From: Leptoclinus maculatus
Lineage: Eukaryota > Chordata > Actinopteri > Perciformes > Stichaeidae
Direction of reading: 5' to 3'
Assembly: GCA_032191485.1 (NCBI GenBank)
Contig: JAVDOI010000009.1
Span: forward strand, 25,404,343-25,468,342
DNA length: 64,000 bases
The notes beneath the pieces are model-generated. The model searched no databases and was not told the origin of the DNA. It saw only the letters and a list, made by a program, of their open reading frames with translations. Position 1 is the stretch's first letter. The number at the start of each line of letters is the position of its first letter. Positions 52,284 through 64,000 of the stretch are shown one piece after another. The translations under genes were made by a program, and so were the position numbers.

Positions 52284-52723
52284 GGGGGGGGGGTTTCACA
52301 GTTTTCTCAGCTACGACGCAGAGATGGAGGGAGGTGTGCATACGGAGTGCGTTAGCGGGGTTAGCGATCGGGTGGAGGGTCGTGGTGTTTCTGTGGTGTG
52401 AAGGATGTTGAGGCGCCGTCTGCTCGAGGGCAGAATGAGTAAAACTACATTCCTGGTCCGACTGAAATCAATTTGCGTTGTTAACGTAGAAAGAGTCTCT
52501 GTGTGTTTCCAACACGTTGGTAGATTCTTGGCTTTGCCTTCTTGTTTCATACAGTTTCTTTAGAGTAATGAAGCTTGCTGCAAGTACGCTCTGGTCTCCA
52601 GCTCTGGTCTGCGGGGGGGGGGAGAGGGGGGGGGGCCGAGGCAGCTATGATGCTGGAAGGTCCGCGCTGGAGGGTTAGGGGGGGGGGGGGGGACTGGAGA
52701 GAGAGAGGGGGGGGGGGGGGGGC
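51950..52723 (-). other. npepps: npepps 3' untranslated region (probable)
   Basis: Sequence downstream of the npepps stop on the minus strand. TTTATT at 51962-51967 reads AATAAA on the transcript. The UTR contains long C-runs in sense (poly-G on the plus strand near 52613-52735) and a GT/G tract at 52253-52292. Part of it (52080-52248) is duplicated at 40.38-40.56 kb. 51100-51950 holds a poly-G near 51821-51839 and no gene. Confidence 0.5.
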
Positions 52724-53026
52724 TCAGACGGGGGGCGCTTTGCGCTGCAGTAGATACTGAGCGATGTCGTCCGCGTCGCGCTTCAGCCAGGCGACGTTGA
52801 GGTTGATGTTCTCGCAGCACTGCTGCACCGTGCGCTCGGCCGACGGCGCCGGGTGACTCTCGAAGAAACTCTGTAATGAGACACAAACGCACGGAGCGGG
52901 TCGAGAGCTCAGCTCAACAACAACACCAGGTCCAAACGTCTCTATTCAGGCTTAGACTGAGGCTTTAGAATGAAACTTTAAATGTCTGCGGTCACATTTC
53001 TATGATGGCATCACCCCTTATCTATA

Positions 53027-53065
<39 letters not shown>

Positions 53066-56000
53066 ATATATATATATATATATATCTATATATGACTGTT
53101 TTACTGTGAGGTCATTCTGCCCCCTAGTGGTCAAGTAATGGTTCTTTCCAACATAATTCAGCTGATTTAAAATCAGTTTCCATTTAAAAATCTGTTCCAG
53201 AAAATAAAATAACAGATTGATTTATATAGGAATAACCCCCTTTTTCCCCTCAAAAACTAATGAACCTAATTCATAATAATAAGCACCCTCACCTTCACTT
53301 CAGCAGCCATTTTGTCGATAGCAAATCCATCAACTGTGAGCTGCAAAGACACGTGAACAAGAAAAAGAGATTTGAAGCAAACAGACCAGAAGGATTAACG
53401 TTCCTGCTTTTCCACCAAGATCAATAACCGTCGTCATTAGTGTTAAAGAAAGGTATGGTACGCCGACACATTAACACGTGACCTGATGGAGGAGCAGCGG
53501 GAGGGTTTCTCACCTTGATGAGCCGTGATATGAGGAAGCCGCCCTGGTAGCGGTTGTAAAGCTCCTCCCAGTTGTCCTTGACGAACTTCCAGGCAGCTTT
53601 GCGGCCTTGTTTACTGCTTCCAGCCACGCCCCCGATGACGGACACCGTGTCCTGGGGACGGACGTCTTCCTGTCGGGGAGAAGACCCAGAGAGAGAGAGA
53701 GGTTAGCTGAGGAGATGCAGTCAGCAGCTCACTGGCTGCTGGGAGATCCTGTCAAACTTGGACATTGAGCTTATTGCGTTGTTGTAGTTATGTCTCTCAC
53801 AGCGTCGGTGTAATCATTAAGCCACAAAACAGCACTGAATTACAAACCGACTCAAAGTCCAGATCAATAGAGAAATAGAAACTGGGTCAAAAACAGAACT
53901 TTACAACAAGTGACACTTCTCTCGTTTCCTCCATCAGCCGCAGAAACAAAACCAAAGCTGAGCAACACGAAGTCGACGTGGTCGCGACTTACCGAGAGGG
54001 CGAAGCTGAGGACTTTCTGGATGAGGTCGGGGGCAGAGATGGCGCCCAGAACCCGCTCGATGCGATTCTTCTCCTCCTGCATGTCTGCTAGTTTGTGGAG
54101 CTGAAAGGTTGGAGTGACACAGACAGAGAACGGATATATGAGAGAGAACCAAAGAGATCATTGGAGAACATAGCAGCGCGAAAAGAGGACACAGAAATAC
54201 GATGGAATGAATCTGGTGTGATTAGGTCTGTGTATTCACGTTGTACAGTCGCGGTCAGCAACACTTGTGCTGAGGTTAACACGACAAGCGAATAGGCGAG
54301 TCAGGCACCTCCGGTTCTGAAGTGTCTTAAACCTGCATTCTCTCTAGTGTCCACCAGGGGGCGACTCCTCTGGTTGTATAGAAGTCTATGAGAAAATGAC
54401 TCTACTTCTCTCTTGATTTATTACCTCAGTAAACATTGTAAACATGAGTTTATGGTCTCAATCTCTAGTTTCAAGTCTTCTTCAATACAGCATGATGTTC
54501 ATTTAGTAAATAATGGTCCATTTAGAGTCAAACAGACCATAAAGCAGAGGATGCTTTAGGGGCGGGGCTACTGTGATTTTGTTGCCTTTTGAGAAAAGGG
54601 TTCAGGGTTCGTACTGCGTTTGAAACATTCCTCATCGGTGGGCGACACGCTGCCTCAGTGACTCGAAAGAGGATTATGTTAGTCTTAGACACTCGTCTGC
54701 TCAAAATAAATGAAAACTGATTAATTATTAACTCCACATCTCACTTTCAATTTGCATCTCTGGAAAACAATAGATAGATCTCTATTGTTGTAAATATTGT
54801 GATGTTTTACTGCAGTAGTTGTATCGATGCTTTCATGTGTTGTATCGACTCGTCTCTTGGTCGGCTCGTCATTCTAAATGAAATCACTTCTTAAATCGAG
54901 TTGTCTGGTTAAATTAAAGGTTAAATAACAATCGATAAAGAACGGGTGACTTCTGTGTACCGTCACACCCGGAGTGAAGACGTTTGGGTGAAACAGTCCA
55001 ACATGCTCGCTGCCGTCTTACCTTCAGCATCGTGTCCAATGTGGCACTGTCTCCGTGCTTCAGCACTGTTAAATACACCTGGAACAAGGAAAGGAGGTTA
55101 ATGACACATCTTGTTGTACAGAGTCAGATGTTGAACTGAATACAATTCCCATTATTTAAATGTTCTTCTATAGGAAAGTATTTACGTATATTTTATACGT
55201 TGTTGGGTTTTTAATGCATCATATTCGATTCTTTTAAAAACTTAATTTAACCCGCCAGTGTTTTTGATCCCTGTGATGGTTTTATCTGATGTTTCTACGC
55301 CTGTAAAGCACTTTTATTTTACCAACCACAAAACAAAACATGCAGCGTATGACGGGTCGTTTGAGAATATGCACGGTCGGCGTTTTGTTCGGCTCACCGG
55401 GCTCCGGAGGTCTGCAGGCAGGACCGGCTTTCCCTCCACGTGGTCCCTGAATCTCCGCCGGGCCTCCTCCAGCGTGGGCTTGTGTCCCGCCTTCCCCAGC
55501 TTCCCCAGAACAAGACTTCTCAACAGGGCGTCCAGGTGGCCTGCAGGACGGAAACCATCACAAGTCACAACACTGAGACCTTCAAGAGGACTAGTCGGGT
55601 CAGGCAAAGGTCAAAATTATACTTCACCACACGGGGAAAAAAAAACTCAGTTTACAGCGGTATCGTGTACAAAAACACAAAATAAATAAGATGTCCGCTG
55701 CTCCTCACCTTCCCCCGGTTTGCAGTCCCAGCCGAGCTCCAGGCCGATGGGGGTGAAGAGGTCCCGGATGAACTCCTGGATCTCCTCGTGGAAGTCGGTG
55801 TGGGACAGCAGCGAGGACAACACCCCCAGGTTGCAGCTGAGGTCGCTCCACACCGTGTAGTTGGGCTCGTTGACGAACGCCTCCATCAGCTTCAGCACCT
55901 CCACCGTGCTGATCATCCCTGCACGAGACTGAAGCCACAACAACAAGCTCAGGAGGCGCTTCTCCGATCGTTTCATAGATCATTTCTATTGTTTAAAGTA

Positions 56001-56819
56001 GATTATCGGTGAGTTCTTTTGCCAGATTTAAAAAAAGGTTTAGTGATCATCAGAACGTCTGAAAGTCAACAGAGAGATTCATGAACATTGCTGCAATTGA
56101 TCACATCTGATTAAATCGCCTTAAAACACCCCGCCCTGTTATCTTTATCAGAGGTTAAATAATAACTTCATGAAACCTCTTCACCACACTGACTCATAAC
56201 AGCAGCTGAAGGGAGGAAGAGGAGGACGAGGAGGACGAGTTACGAGTCCGTCACTGTGCTTCATCTGTTGCATCATAACTTCATAACATCATGAGTCGGA
56301 TTTCATTAGTGGCCAAACACACAAAACTAAAAATGGAAAGTTTGACCTTTTTCTGGTCTTTTAGAAAACTCATTTATACAATTTTATACGAGTCGCAGAC
56401 TTTATCATAAAAACTTAACTCACAGCTAATAATCAAACAGAACAATTAAATAACAATAAAGAATTCTTAGTGCAGTGAACCAGTTCTCCAGGATTTATAT
56501 TTATATCATGAAGAGCTTTCTCTTTCACGCACAGTATTTCACAGTTTCAAGGTTTTCTTGTAAAATTGTGTTTTTGGGGGAGAAAATGTGATATACACAG
56601 TTGTTTGAATGACATGTTTTCACAGCAATGAAAATGTGAACTATGACCTTCTTCTGTCATTTTTAACGCACTGGTATCAGATCGGTACTCGATATCCCTC
56701 ACTTTGCCTTTGCAGTCTTCCTGCGCTCGTCTATTCTGTATTTGTTAACACTGGACGGGAAGTTTCATCAAGAAAAAAAAGGGAAATCATTGTTATTGTT
56801 TTGTAGCCCTGCAGTAGAG

Positions 56820-56892
<73 letters not shown>

Positions 56893-59800
56893 CGTCACCA
56901 GGGAGAAGAGGTCGTTCTGCAGGCCGAGTCGGTCCACAGGCTGCAGGCTGAGGTCTCTGACGCCCGGCAGCAGACTCTCCAGCATGGACGTGCTGTACTG
57001 GATGCGATAGAAGCCCACGGTGCCGGGGTTGATCTGTGAGCAGCAGTGACACAACTGGTTTCAGCTTTTATTACCTCTCACCTCTCTTATCCAGCATGGC
57101 TTTAAGGGAGTGAACCAGCATCGTCATAATGCCTGAGGTTTTAGTCAACAAAAGGATTGTCGTGGTGGCAAAATTCGATGACCACAAATCCTGCTTCGTG
57201 AAACAGGCCTCAGATTTAAACAACAAGGACCAGTCGAAACAGAAAGGAGCTGCTTGTGACATTTTTACCCAGAATCCCCGGCAGCATTACACCCATGGGC
57301 GAGTCCGATGACCACTTCCTCCCAACTGACCAAAAAAAAGGAACTCCAGTCTGTGAACTTTGTTTGAACTTTCCATGAAATCAGATCTCTCATCTTCTCT
57401 CACGACTCATTAATTCAGCTCAAAGAAACCGGATCCCGTTTGGTCAAAGTTTAACTTTCTTCTGATGGAAAGAGACAAACACGGCGACTGTCTCAGCTTA
57501 AAGTTTTACACGTTTTGTTATGTTCACGACCTTTTACACAGATATGGATATGTACAGCCACGTGTACAGACTTGGTACATTACGATGCTGCAAAGATGTC
57601 GTATAATATAAAGAAACAAGTGATCACGTGAGTATTCCACACAGAAAGAGAACTGCAAGCTGGAACTATTCAAGCACCTCCACATCAAACTAAATGTTTT
57701 ATTAACTACAACTAGAGAGATGCATCCATCTGATCTATTACCATGACAACGACCACATGTGACTGATCCACATTAAACTATTTCACTATCAGATCGCCAT
57801 GAATCCCCATTAGTTGGTACATGAAGTGGTTTTATTCATCACGTAATGCAGAGTATGACTCCGTGTCAGGAGAGATGAAGTTGGATCCGTGCATTTCTGA
57901 TTTAAAAGGTAAAACTGTTGTGAAGTGAAACATCAGTAGCTGCAGTTGGAGGCGCGTTGACTGGACCTCACCTTGACCCACTGGTCGGGAGCGACGCCGC
58001 TCACGGTGATGGTCGTCTCGGGTCTGTCCAGCAGAACCTTGAGCTTCGTGCATTTGGGGTCCTCGCTGGTACAGATACTAACGGGGACCATCCAGCTGGG
58101 GCAATCCTCACCTGATGGACCACAAGACAAGCAGCAAATGAGACGGTCGGAGAGGCGAGAGAGCGAGAAGATAAACCCGGTCGTGTTTAGGTTAACTAGA
58201 GCATAGAATTATAATAGAAATATTCTACATAGTAATCAGATATAGTATCAGGTGAAATACAGTAACAGTGTAACAAAATGTAATATAGCATGTATGTTTA
58301 GTATATTATGATATATAATGAACACAGTTCAACATATAATAGAATATAATACAACACGAGGACTTTAAACTCACCATTGTGTGGTCCACTGGCACAGAAC
58401 TTCTTCTGAGATATCTTGAGGATGCGGTCGTCACCTTGCTATAAATAAACATCACGGTTAGTGTGTGTGTGTGCGTGTGTGTGTGTGTGTGAGTCTACTA
58501 AATTAGAACCAGCCACCAGACAAACACTTTGTCACCGCTACCGGTGAATCTCATTGTTAAGTACGTAGGAGAGAAGTTGATAGATGATAAACAAACTGAA
58601 CAAAATGTCTGACATGGATGCGTCGGATCGTGTTTCCAGTGAAGCTCACCTGCTCCTCTTCCACTTCTATGATCGGGAAGCCCATCTGCTTGGTCCACGA
58701 GCTCATCACGGCAGCGATGGGCTTTCCACTGGCCTGTTCCAGACAGTCCCATAGGTCCTCTGTGGAAGACAGCCGGCGGGTCAGAGGGATTAGGAAAACC
58801 GATTTCACACCGCGGTTTCATCTCGAGGGGAAACGTGTGCAGCGTGCTCTTACCTGTCGAAGCATTTTTATGTTGGAACTTCAAAAGATAGGCGTTCATT
58901 CCTTTCCTAAAGTCCTACAAAAGGAAGAGTGAGAGGTGAACCTCGAGGAAAAACATGCAAACATGGAAACAACGCTACGAGTGTTCGACAAACCAACCTC
59001 GTCTCCTGTGTAGTTGTGCAACATGCGGATCACAGACGCTCCTTTGCTGTAGGAGATGGCGTCAAAGATCTCATCCACCTCTGATGGATGACCCACGTTC
59101 ACCTGGAGCACCAAACACACATCAGACGTTAAAAACATAGACATCAGACGCTACAAAGTCAGACTAACACTGCTAACATAGACATCAGACGTTACAGAGT
59201 CAGACTAACACTGCTAACATAGACATCAGACGCTACAGAGTCAGACTAACACTGCTAACATAGACATCAGACGCTACAGAGTCAGACTAACGCTGCTAAC
59301 AGACATCAGACGTTACAGAGTCAGACTAACGCTGCTAACATAGACATCAGACGCTACAGAGTCAGACTAACACTGCTAACATAGACATAAGACGCTACAG
59401 AGTCAGACTAACGCTGCTAACAGACGTTACAGAGTCAGACTAACACTGCTAACATAGACATCAGACGCTACAGAGTCAGACTAACGCTGCTAACAGACAT
59501 CAGACGCTACAGAGTCAGACTAACACTGCTAACATAGACATCAGACGCTACAGAGTCAGACTAACACTGCTAACAGACATCAGACGTTACAGAGTCAGAC
59601 TAACACTGCTAACATAGACTTCAGACGTTACAGAGTCAGACTGTAACGCTGCTAACATAGACATCAGACGCTACAGAGTCAGACTAACACTGCTAACATA
59701 GACATCAGACGCTACAGAGTCAGACTAACACTGCTAACATAGACATCAGACGCTACAGAGTCAGACTAACACTGCTAACATAGACATCAGACGCTACAGA

Positions 59801-62800
59801 GTCAGACTAACGCTGCTAACATAGACATCAGACGCTACAGAGTCAGACTAACACTGCTAACATAGACATCAGACGTTACAGAGTCAGACTAACACTGCTA
59901 ACAGACATCAGACGTTACAGAGTCAGACTAACACTGCTAACATAGACTTCAGACGTTACAGAGTCAGACTAACACTGCTAACATAGACATCAGACGTTAC
60001 AGAGTCAGACTAACACTGCTAACATAGACTTCAGACGTTACAGAGTCAGACTAACACTGCTAACATAGACATCAGACGCTACAGAGTCAGACTAACACTG
60101 CTAACATAGACATAAGACGCTACAGAGTCAGACTAACGCTGCTAACATAGACATCAGACGCTACAGAGTCAGACTAACACTGCTAACAGACATCAGACGC
60201 TACAGAGTCAGACTAACACTGCTAACAGACATCAGACGTTACAGAGTCAGACTAACGCTGCTAACATAGACATAAGACGCTACAGAGTCAGACTAACACT
60301 GCTAACACAGACATCAGACGTTACAGAGTCAGACTAACGCTGCTAACATAGACATAAGACGTTACAGAGTCAGACTAACGCTGCTAACATAGACATAAGA
60401 CGCTACAGAGTCAGACTAACACTGCTAACATAGACATAAGACGCTACAGAGTCAGACTAACACTGCTAACACAGACATCAGACGCTACAGAGTCAGACTA
60501 ACACTGCTAACATAGACATAAGACTTTACAGAGTCAGACTAACACTGCTAACACAGACATAAGACGCTACAGAGTCAGACTAACGCTGCTAACATAGACA
60601 TAAGACGTTACAGAGTCAGACTAACACTGCTAACATAGACATAAGACGCTACAGAGTCAGACTAACACTGCTAACACAGACATCAGACGCTACAGAGTCA
60701 GACTAACACTGCTAACATACATCAGACGTTACAGAGTCAGACTAACACTGCTAACATAGACATCAGACGCTACAGAGTCAGACTAACACTGCTAACATAG
60801 ACATCAGACGCTACAGAGTCAGACTAACACTGCTAACACAGACATCAGACGCTACAGAGTCAGACTAACACTGCTAACATAGACATCAGACGTTACAAAG
60901 TCAGACTAACACTGCTAACATAGACATCAGACGTTACAGAGTCAGACTAACACTGCTAACATAGACATCAGACGCTACAGAGTCAGACTAACACTGCTAA
61001 CATAGACATCAGACGCTACAGAGTCAGACTAACACTGCTAACATAGACATCAGACGCTACAGAGTCAGACTAACACTGCTAACATAGACATCAGACGCTA
61101 CAGAGTCAGACTAACACTGCTAACATAGACATCAGACGCTACAGAGTCAGACTAACACTGCTAACACAGACATCAGACGCTACAGAGTCAGACTAACACT
61201 GCTAACATAGACATCAGACGCTACAGAGTCAGACTAACACTGCTAACATAGACATCAGACGCTACAGAGTCAGACTAACACTGCTAACATAGACATCAGA
61301 CGCTACAGAGTCAGACTAACACTGCTAACATAGACATCAGACGTTACAGAGTCAGACTAACGCTGCTAACATAGACATCAGACGCTACAGAGTCAGACTA
61401 ACGCTGCTAACATAGACTTCAGACGCTACAGAGTCAGACTAACACTGCTAACATAGACGGCTGGTTTTGACCGCAGGAACCTTCCCCAGGGACTAGAACC
61501 TTTAAATCCCCCAAAAGGCCCTGGTCGGGGGTTAGTACTTTCTAAAAGTAGAGGAACCTTTGGGGGCGGAGTTTTGCAGGGATGGCTGATGCTGATTGGT
61601 CAAACACACACACAGCACCACTTGTGTATTGCTTCAGTCATAAAACAAGGAACTACTCCAGCATTGATTCAGCACCATTGTAAGACGAACATTTCTCTTT
61701 ATTTGATAACATTTAAAGTAAATTGAGGCGTTGCCGTCGCTTTCTGACTCATTTTAAAAAGGATGAGAGAAAAAGAGAGAGCGCTCGCTGTTCACGACTT
61801 TCTGATGGTTACGTTCTAAAGCACCAATTAATAACCGTCAAATGATCAACAGCTGTGGAGACAGACACTCTCACTTCCATCTTCCTCCTCTGCATCGTAA
61901 TAACAGCGTGCAGGTGTTTAGATGAGTCGGGCTCATCACGCGTCATGCTGCTTTAACAAACGACAGCGGACTAATTCGCTAAATCTTCAGAGGTAATTAG
62001 AGCGCTATGGAAACACAAACAAACAATCAGCTGAGGAAACCTTTTAGATCCTTGAAAGGCAGTACCGGGACTAAGAATTACTTCTAAAAGGAGCTTCTTG
62101 GCTATAGAGTCGTCCTCTCTGCCTTCAGACTCAATGAATCGATTTTGACAACACAACTACGTTAGAAACTGTAAAGATGAGACAACGCATCCCATTCTTC
62201 CCCAACGTGAGCCGGCGTATCGAGTGGATCCCTCCGGTCCACAGCTCACCTCTATGGGATGGCTGCTGTCCAGCGCGTCCAGGTCCAGAGCGCGGGTGTA
62301 GTCGGCCGAGACGAATTGGGTCCAGATGTCGTACTCTGGGAAGCAGTGGTCCACACACAGATACTCGATCCAGGATGCAAATCCCTCATTGAGCCACAGA
62401 TGGGTCCACCATTCCTGTTTACACACACACACAAGATGACACCGGGTCCTCAAAGCCCGTCACAGTAATTCACTGACTCAGAGTTGTACAGTACTCTCTG
62501 AAGGATGAAGGATAACCTGTTGACAATGTTGAAACATTTAAAGCTGTGGACGAGGATATATTTGACAGTGTTTTATAAAGAAATGCGGCCGATGATGCGG
62601 CTGCAAGAGGACATGGCTGGCAGGAACGTTAGAAGCCCGCACGCAATGCATCCTGGTACATGTAGGCACCGCCGGCACGGCTCCGCTCGCTGAAGAAATC
62701 AGCTTTCTCGGTCGACGTGGCTCTGAGGAAGGTATTACTGCAGTCGACCACATTCACCATCAACTCTGATCAGACGTCCACATAAAGAGGTGGCAGTGTG

Positions 62801-64000
62801 CCTTTACTGTTTTTGGGGAGGTCATTCCCCCTTTTTGAGGTCGTTCGTGTATTAAATTGTCTCTATTTTGGAAACATAATCCAACACACACAGCTTGCAT
62901 TGTGGAAATCAAGCTTTCCTTCAGTACACTAAATAAAACGAGTATTAGCTTCTTGACCCACAGCTGCAGAAAGACTTCTTCCTCCATTTCAAACATTTAT
63001 TCTACAGTTTCACAAATAGCCGTTGGGAGATTTTGGCTGCTTACCATCGTGACCAAGTTTCCGAACCACTGGTGGGCGAGTTCGTGTCCGACCACCAGCG
63101 CCACCCACTGCCTGGAGGACGAGCAGGAGTCCTTGGAGTCGATTAGCAGTGCCGTCTCCCTGGAAAAACAACAACAGAGAGGGAAAGTGAGACACCTCCT
63201 CTGAACACAGCAGGGGTTCCCTCCATCAACCATCAGCTGCCGGGCTGTTTATTAGGAAAACCTGCATGCGGGTGGCTGAAGATGGCCGATGAATGAAGCC
63301 TGCTGCTGTGTGCTAATCCCACGCCTGAATACCTAAGAGGTGGCAGCACGCCGAGCTGAACATAAGGCAATTAAAAAGCCATCGCGGCTGTCAACCAAAA
63401 AGAGACGACGGCAACAAGAACTGTGTCTGAAAGAAGGGGGGGGGGGCGTTGTTCTGGTCATAAATCTGTAATAAGTATTGTGTTTTGTTAAAGTTTAGAG
63501 TGTATTAGGGCCATTCCCATGTTTATTTATGTCTCATAACTTAAAGGATATTTTTGGGTTGATGGCATTCGTTACACACATTTGTCAATTTGTCAACAAC
63601 CTGATTGTGTGTGACCTGATGGCTCCTGGTCTCCAGTTCATGGTTGTAACGTTTCACGAGGCTGTGACTATCCTAGACGTCACCACACGTCATTTGAATT
63701 CCCCACAACCTAGCATGACATGGTTGGTACCAGTGGCTTCACTGTTAAATGAGTAGTCCAACAGCAGCTAGGTCTTACCTGTAGGTAACAAGGCCCCAGT
63801 TCTCCATGGCACCTGAGTGGAGGGAAGTGGCAGAACGTTTCACTTTCAGCATTTTTCAGTGGAAACGTCTCAAAGTACTGAATGTGGAATTAGCTGCTAC
63901 TTACCAGCAGCAAAATCAGCAATAGCTATGAGATCGATTTTAGGCAACGGATAAGGAACACTGAAGTAGTCTTTGTAGAAAGGTAAGGTCTTAGTTGCAA
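52724..64000 (-). CDS. npepps: Puromycin-sensitive aminopeptidase (partial, 3' part)
   Basis: Cytosolic M1 zinc aminopeptidase that trims peptides, including proteasome products. Exons in transcript order: 64000(open)-63905, 63812-63779, 63159-63045, 62414-62250, 59102-58998, 58914-58854, 58759-58650, 58438-58375, 58111-57972, 57033-56899, 55928-55709, 55540-55398, 55078-55022, 54100-53993, 53669-53514, 53340-53293, 52870-52724. Phases agree throughout, giving about 634 codons to the stop. Motifs seen: GAMENWG (substrate N-terminus), HELAHQ with the third zinc ligand in WLNEGFASW, and the catalytic Tyr in AISYSKGAS. The C-terminal ERAP1-like helical domain follows. LVLGKLGKAGH, RPQDTVSVIGGVAG and ELYNRYQGGFLISRLIK match PSA closely. 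The N-terminal ~240 residues are outside the window. Confidence 0.97.
53024..53095. repeat. TCTA/TA microsatellite in npepps intron
   Basis: A compound (TCTA)n then (TA)n tract in the intron between the exons at 53293-53340 and 52724-52870. No other feature in that intron. Confidence 0.9.
54329..54575. repeat. Dispersed fish repeat, copy 3
   Basis: Same family as 13066-13408 and 14711-15010, here in the npepps intron between the exons at 55022-55078 and 53993-54100. It includes the CACCAGGGGGCGACTCCTCT start region and the GGGGCGGGGCTACTGTGATT end. Confidence 0.8.
56821..56890. repeat. GT microsatellite directly at npepps donor
   Basis: About 35 GT units end only eight bases from the last base of the exon 57033-56899. 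In transcript sense the donor GTGACGCTCA is followed at once by the (CA)n tract. The exon itself is intact. Confidence 0.93.
59123..61458. repeat. ~41-bp satellite array in npepps intron
   Basis: About 57 head-to-tail copies of a unit built from ACATAGACATCAGACGCTAC then AGAGTCAGACTAACACTGCTA. A 37-bp form lacks ATAG, and there are repeated point variants (GCTAC/GTTAC, CACTGC/CGCTGC, CATCAG/CATAAG/CTTCAG). A degenerate unit reaches to about 20 bp from the acceptor of exon 59102-58998, so the 3' end of the intron is derived from, or abuts, the array. No open frame in the array. Confidence 0.95.
61459..62160. repeat. Probable dispersed element next to satellite
   Basis: AGGAACCTTTGGGGGCGGAG and GGATGGCTGATGCTGATTGG near the left side, and AAGGCAGTACCGGGACTAAG near 62058, resemble a common fish interspersed repeat. 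I could not define its ends or any coding frame. It lies within the same npepps intron. Confidence 0.35.
62420..63040 (-). other. npepps: npepps intron, no gene seen
   Basis: Lies between the exon ending GNLVTM (63045) and the exon starting EWWTHL (62414), which are contiguous in the aminopeptidase. A GC-richer island at 62580-62760 has open frames but no place in the protein, and shows no family I recognise. Confidence 0.6.

Noticed and set aside
59123..61458. CRISPR-like regular array
   Set aside because: Units are contiguous ~41-bp tandem repeats with no distinct spacers, in a vertebrate intron.
62538..62753. Possible extra npepps exon in a GC-rich island
   Set aside because: The flanking exons join directly (GNLVTM to EWWTHL) as in known aminopeptidases, leaving no room for it.

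Overview
The window is nuclear DNA of a ray-finned (teleost) fish, probably a percomorph. The evidence is split vertebrate genes with GT-AG introns, long CA/GT microsatellites, fish-type hAT and LINE copies, and orthologues of vertebrate genes. There are no prokaryotic features. All exon borders below were read by hand from splice consensus, reading-phase continuity and remembered family sequence; no alignment was run.

Left third (1-16.2 kb): wipf2, a WASP/N-WASP-interacting actin regulator, lies on the minus strand. Seven coding exons (9967 down to 2978) give 483 residues, including an uninterrupted run of 34 glycines. Two E2F-like sites and a CCAAT box at 27-104, next to the wipf2 3' end, look like the promoter of a cell-cycle gene running off the left edge. 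CDC6 lies beside WIPF2 in mammals. 16.2-26 kb: mrpl21 (plus, intronless, paired NRF-1-like sites upstream), then the c6orf120/UPF0669 homologue (minus), then repeat-rich DNA with a hAT element flanked by an exact 8-bp target duplication.

Middle (25.9-51 kb): the most interesting region, a rearranged cluster of secreted deaminase-like genes. Gene D (48321-50602, plus, 318 aa) has a signal peptide, an HAE motif and an SPC-x3-C motif, the zinc/catalytic signature of cytidine deaminases, with SPC as in AID/APOBEC. Three 14-residue W-x2-V-x3-C repeats stand just before HAE. Gene A (27225-28489, plus, 225 aa) is a paralogue that keeps SPC-x3-C but has lost the HAE His and Glu. Copy B (34579-32741, minus) is a 5' fragment and copy C (about 35.7-36.03 kb, plus) is a broken 3' fragment. 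Around them lie a 748-bp near-perfect inverted repeat, orphan promoters, hAT elements, a LINE, and a displaced copy of npepps 3'UTR sequence. The best fit I know is the secreted AID/APOBEC-like deaminases (SNADs) proposed to act in antiviral or anti-element conflict; that assignment is inference.

Right (51.9-64 kb): npepps (puromycin-sensitive aminopeptidase) on the minus strand, tail-to-tail with gene D. Seventeen exons cover the GAMEN motif, HExxH-x18-E zinc site and whole C-terminal part; the 5' part lies beyond the window. One of its introns carries about 57 copies of a ~41-bp satellite that runs almost up to the 3' splice site.
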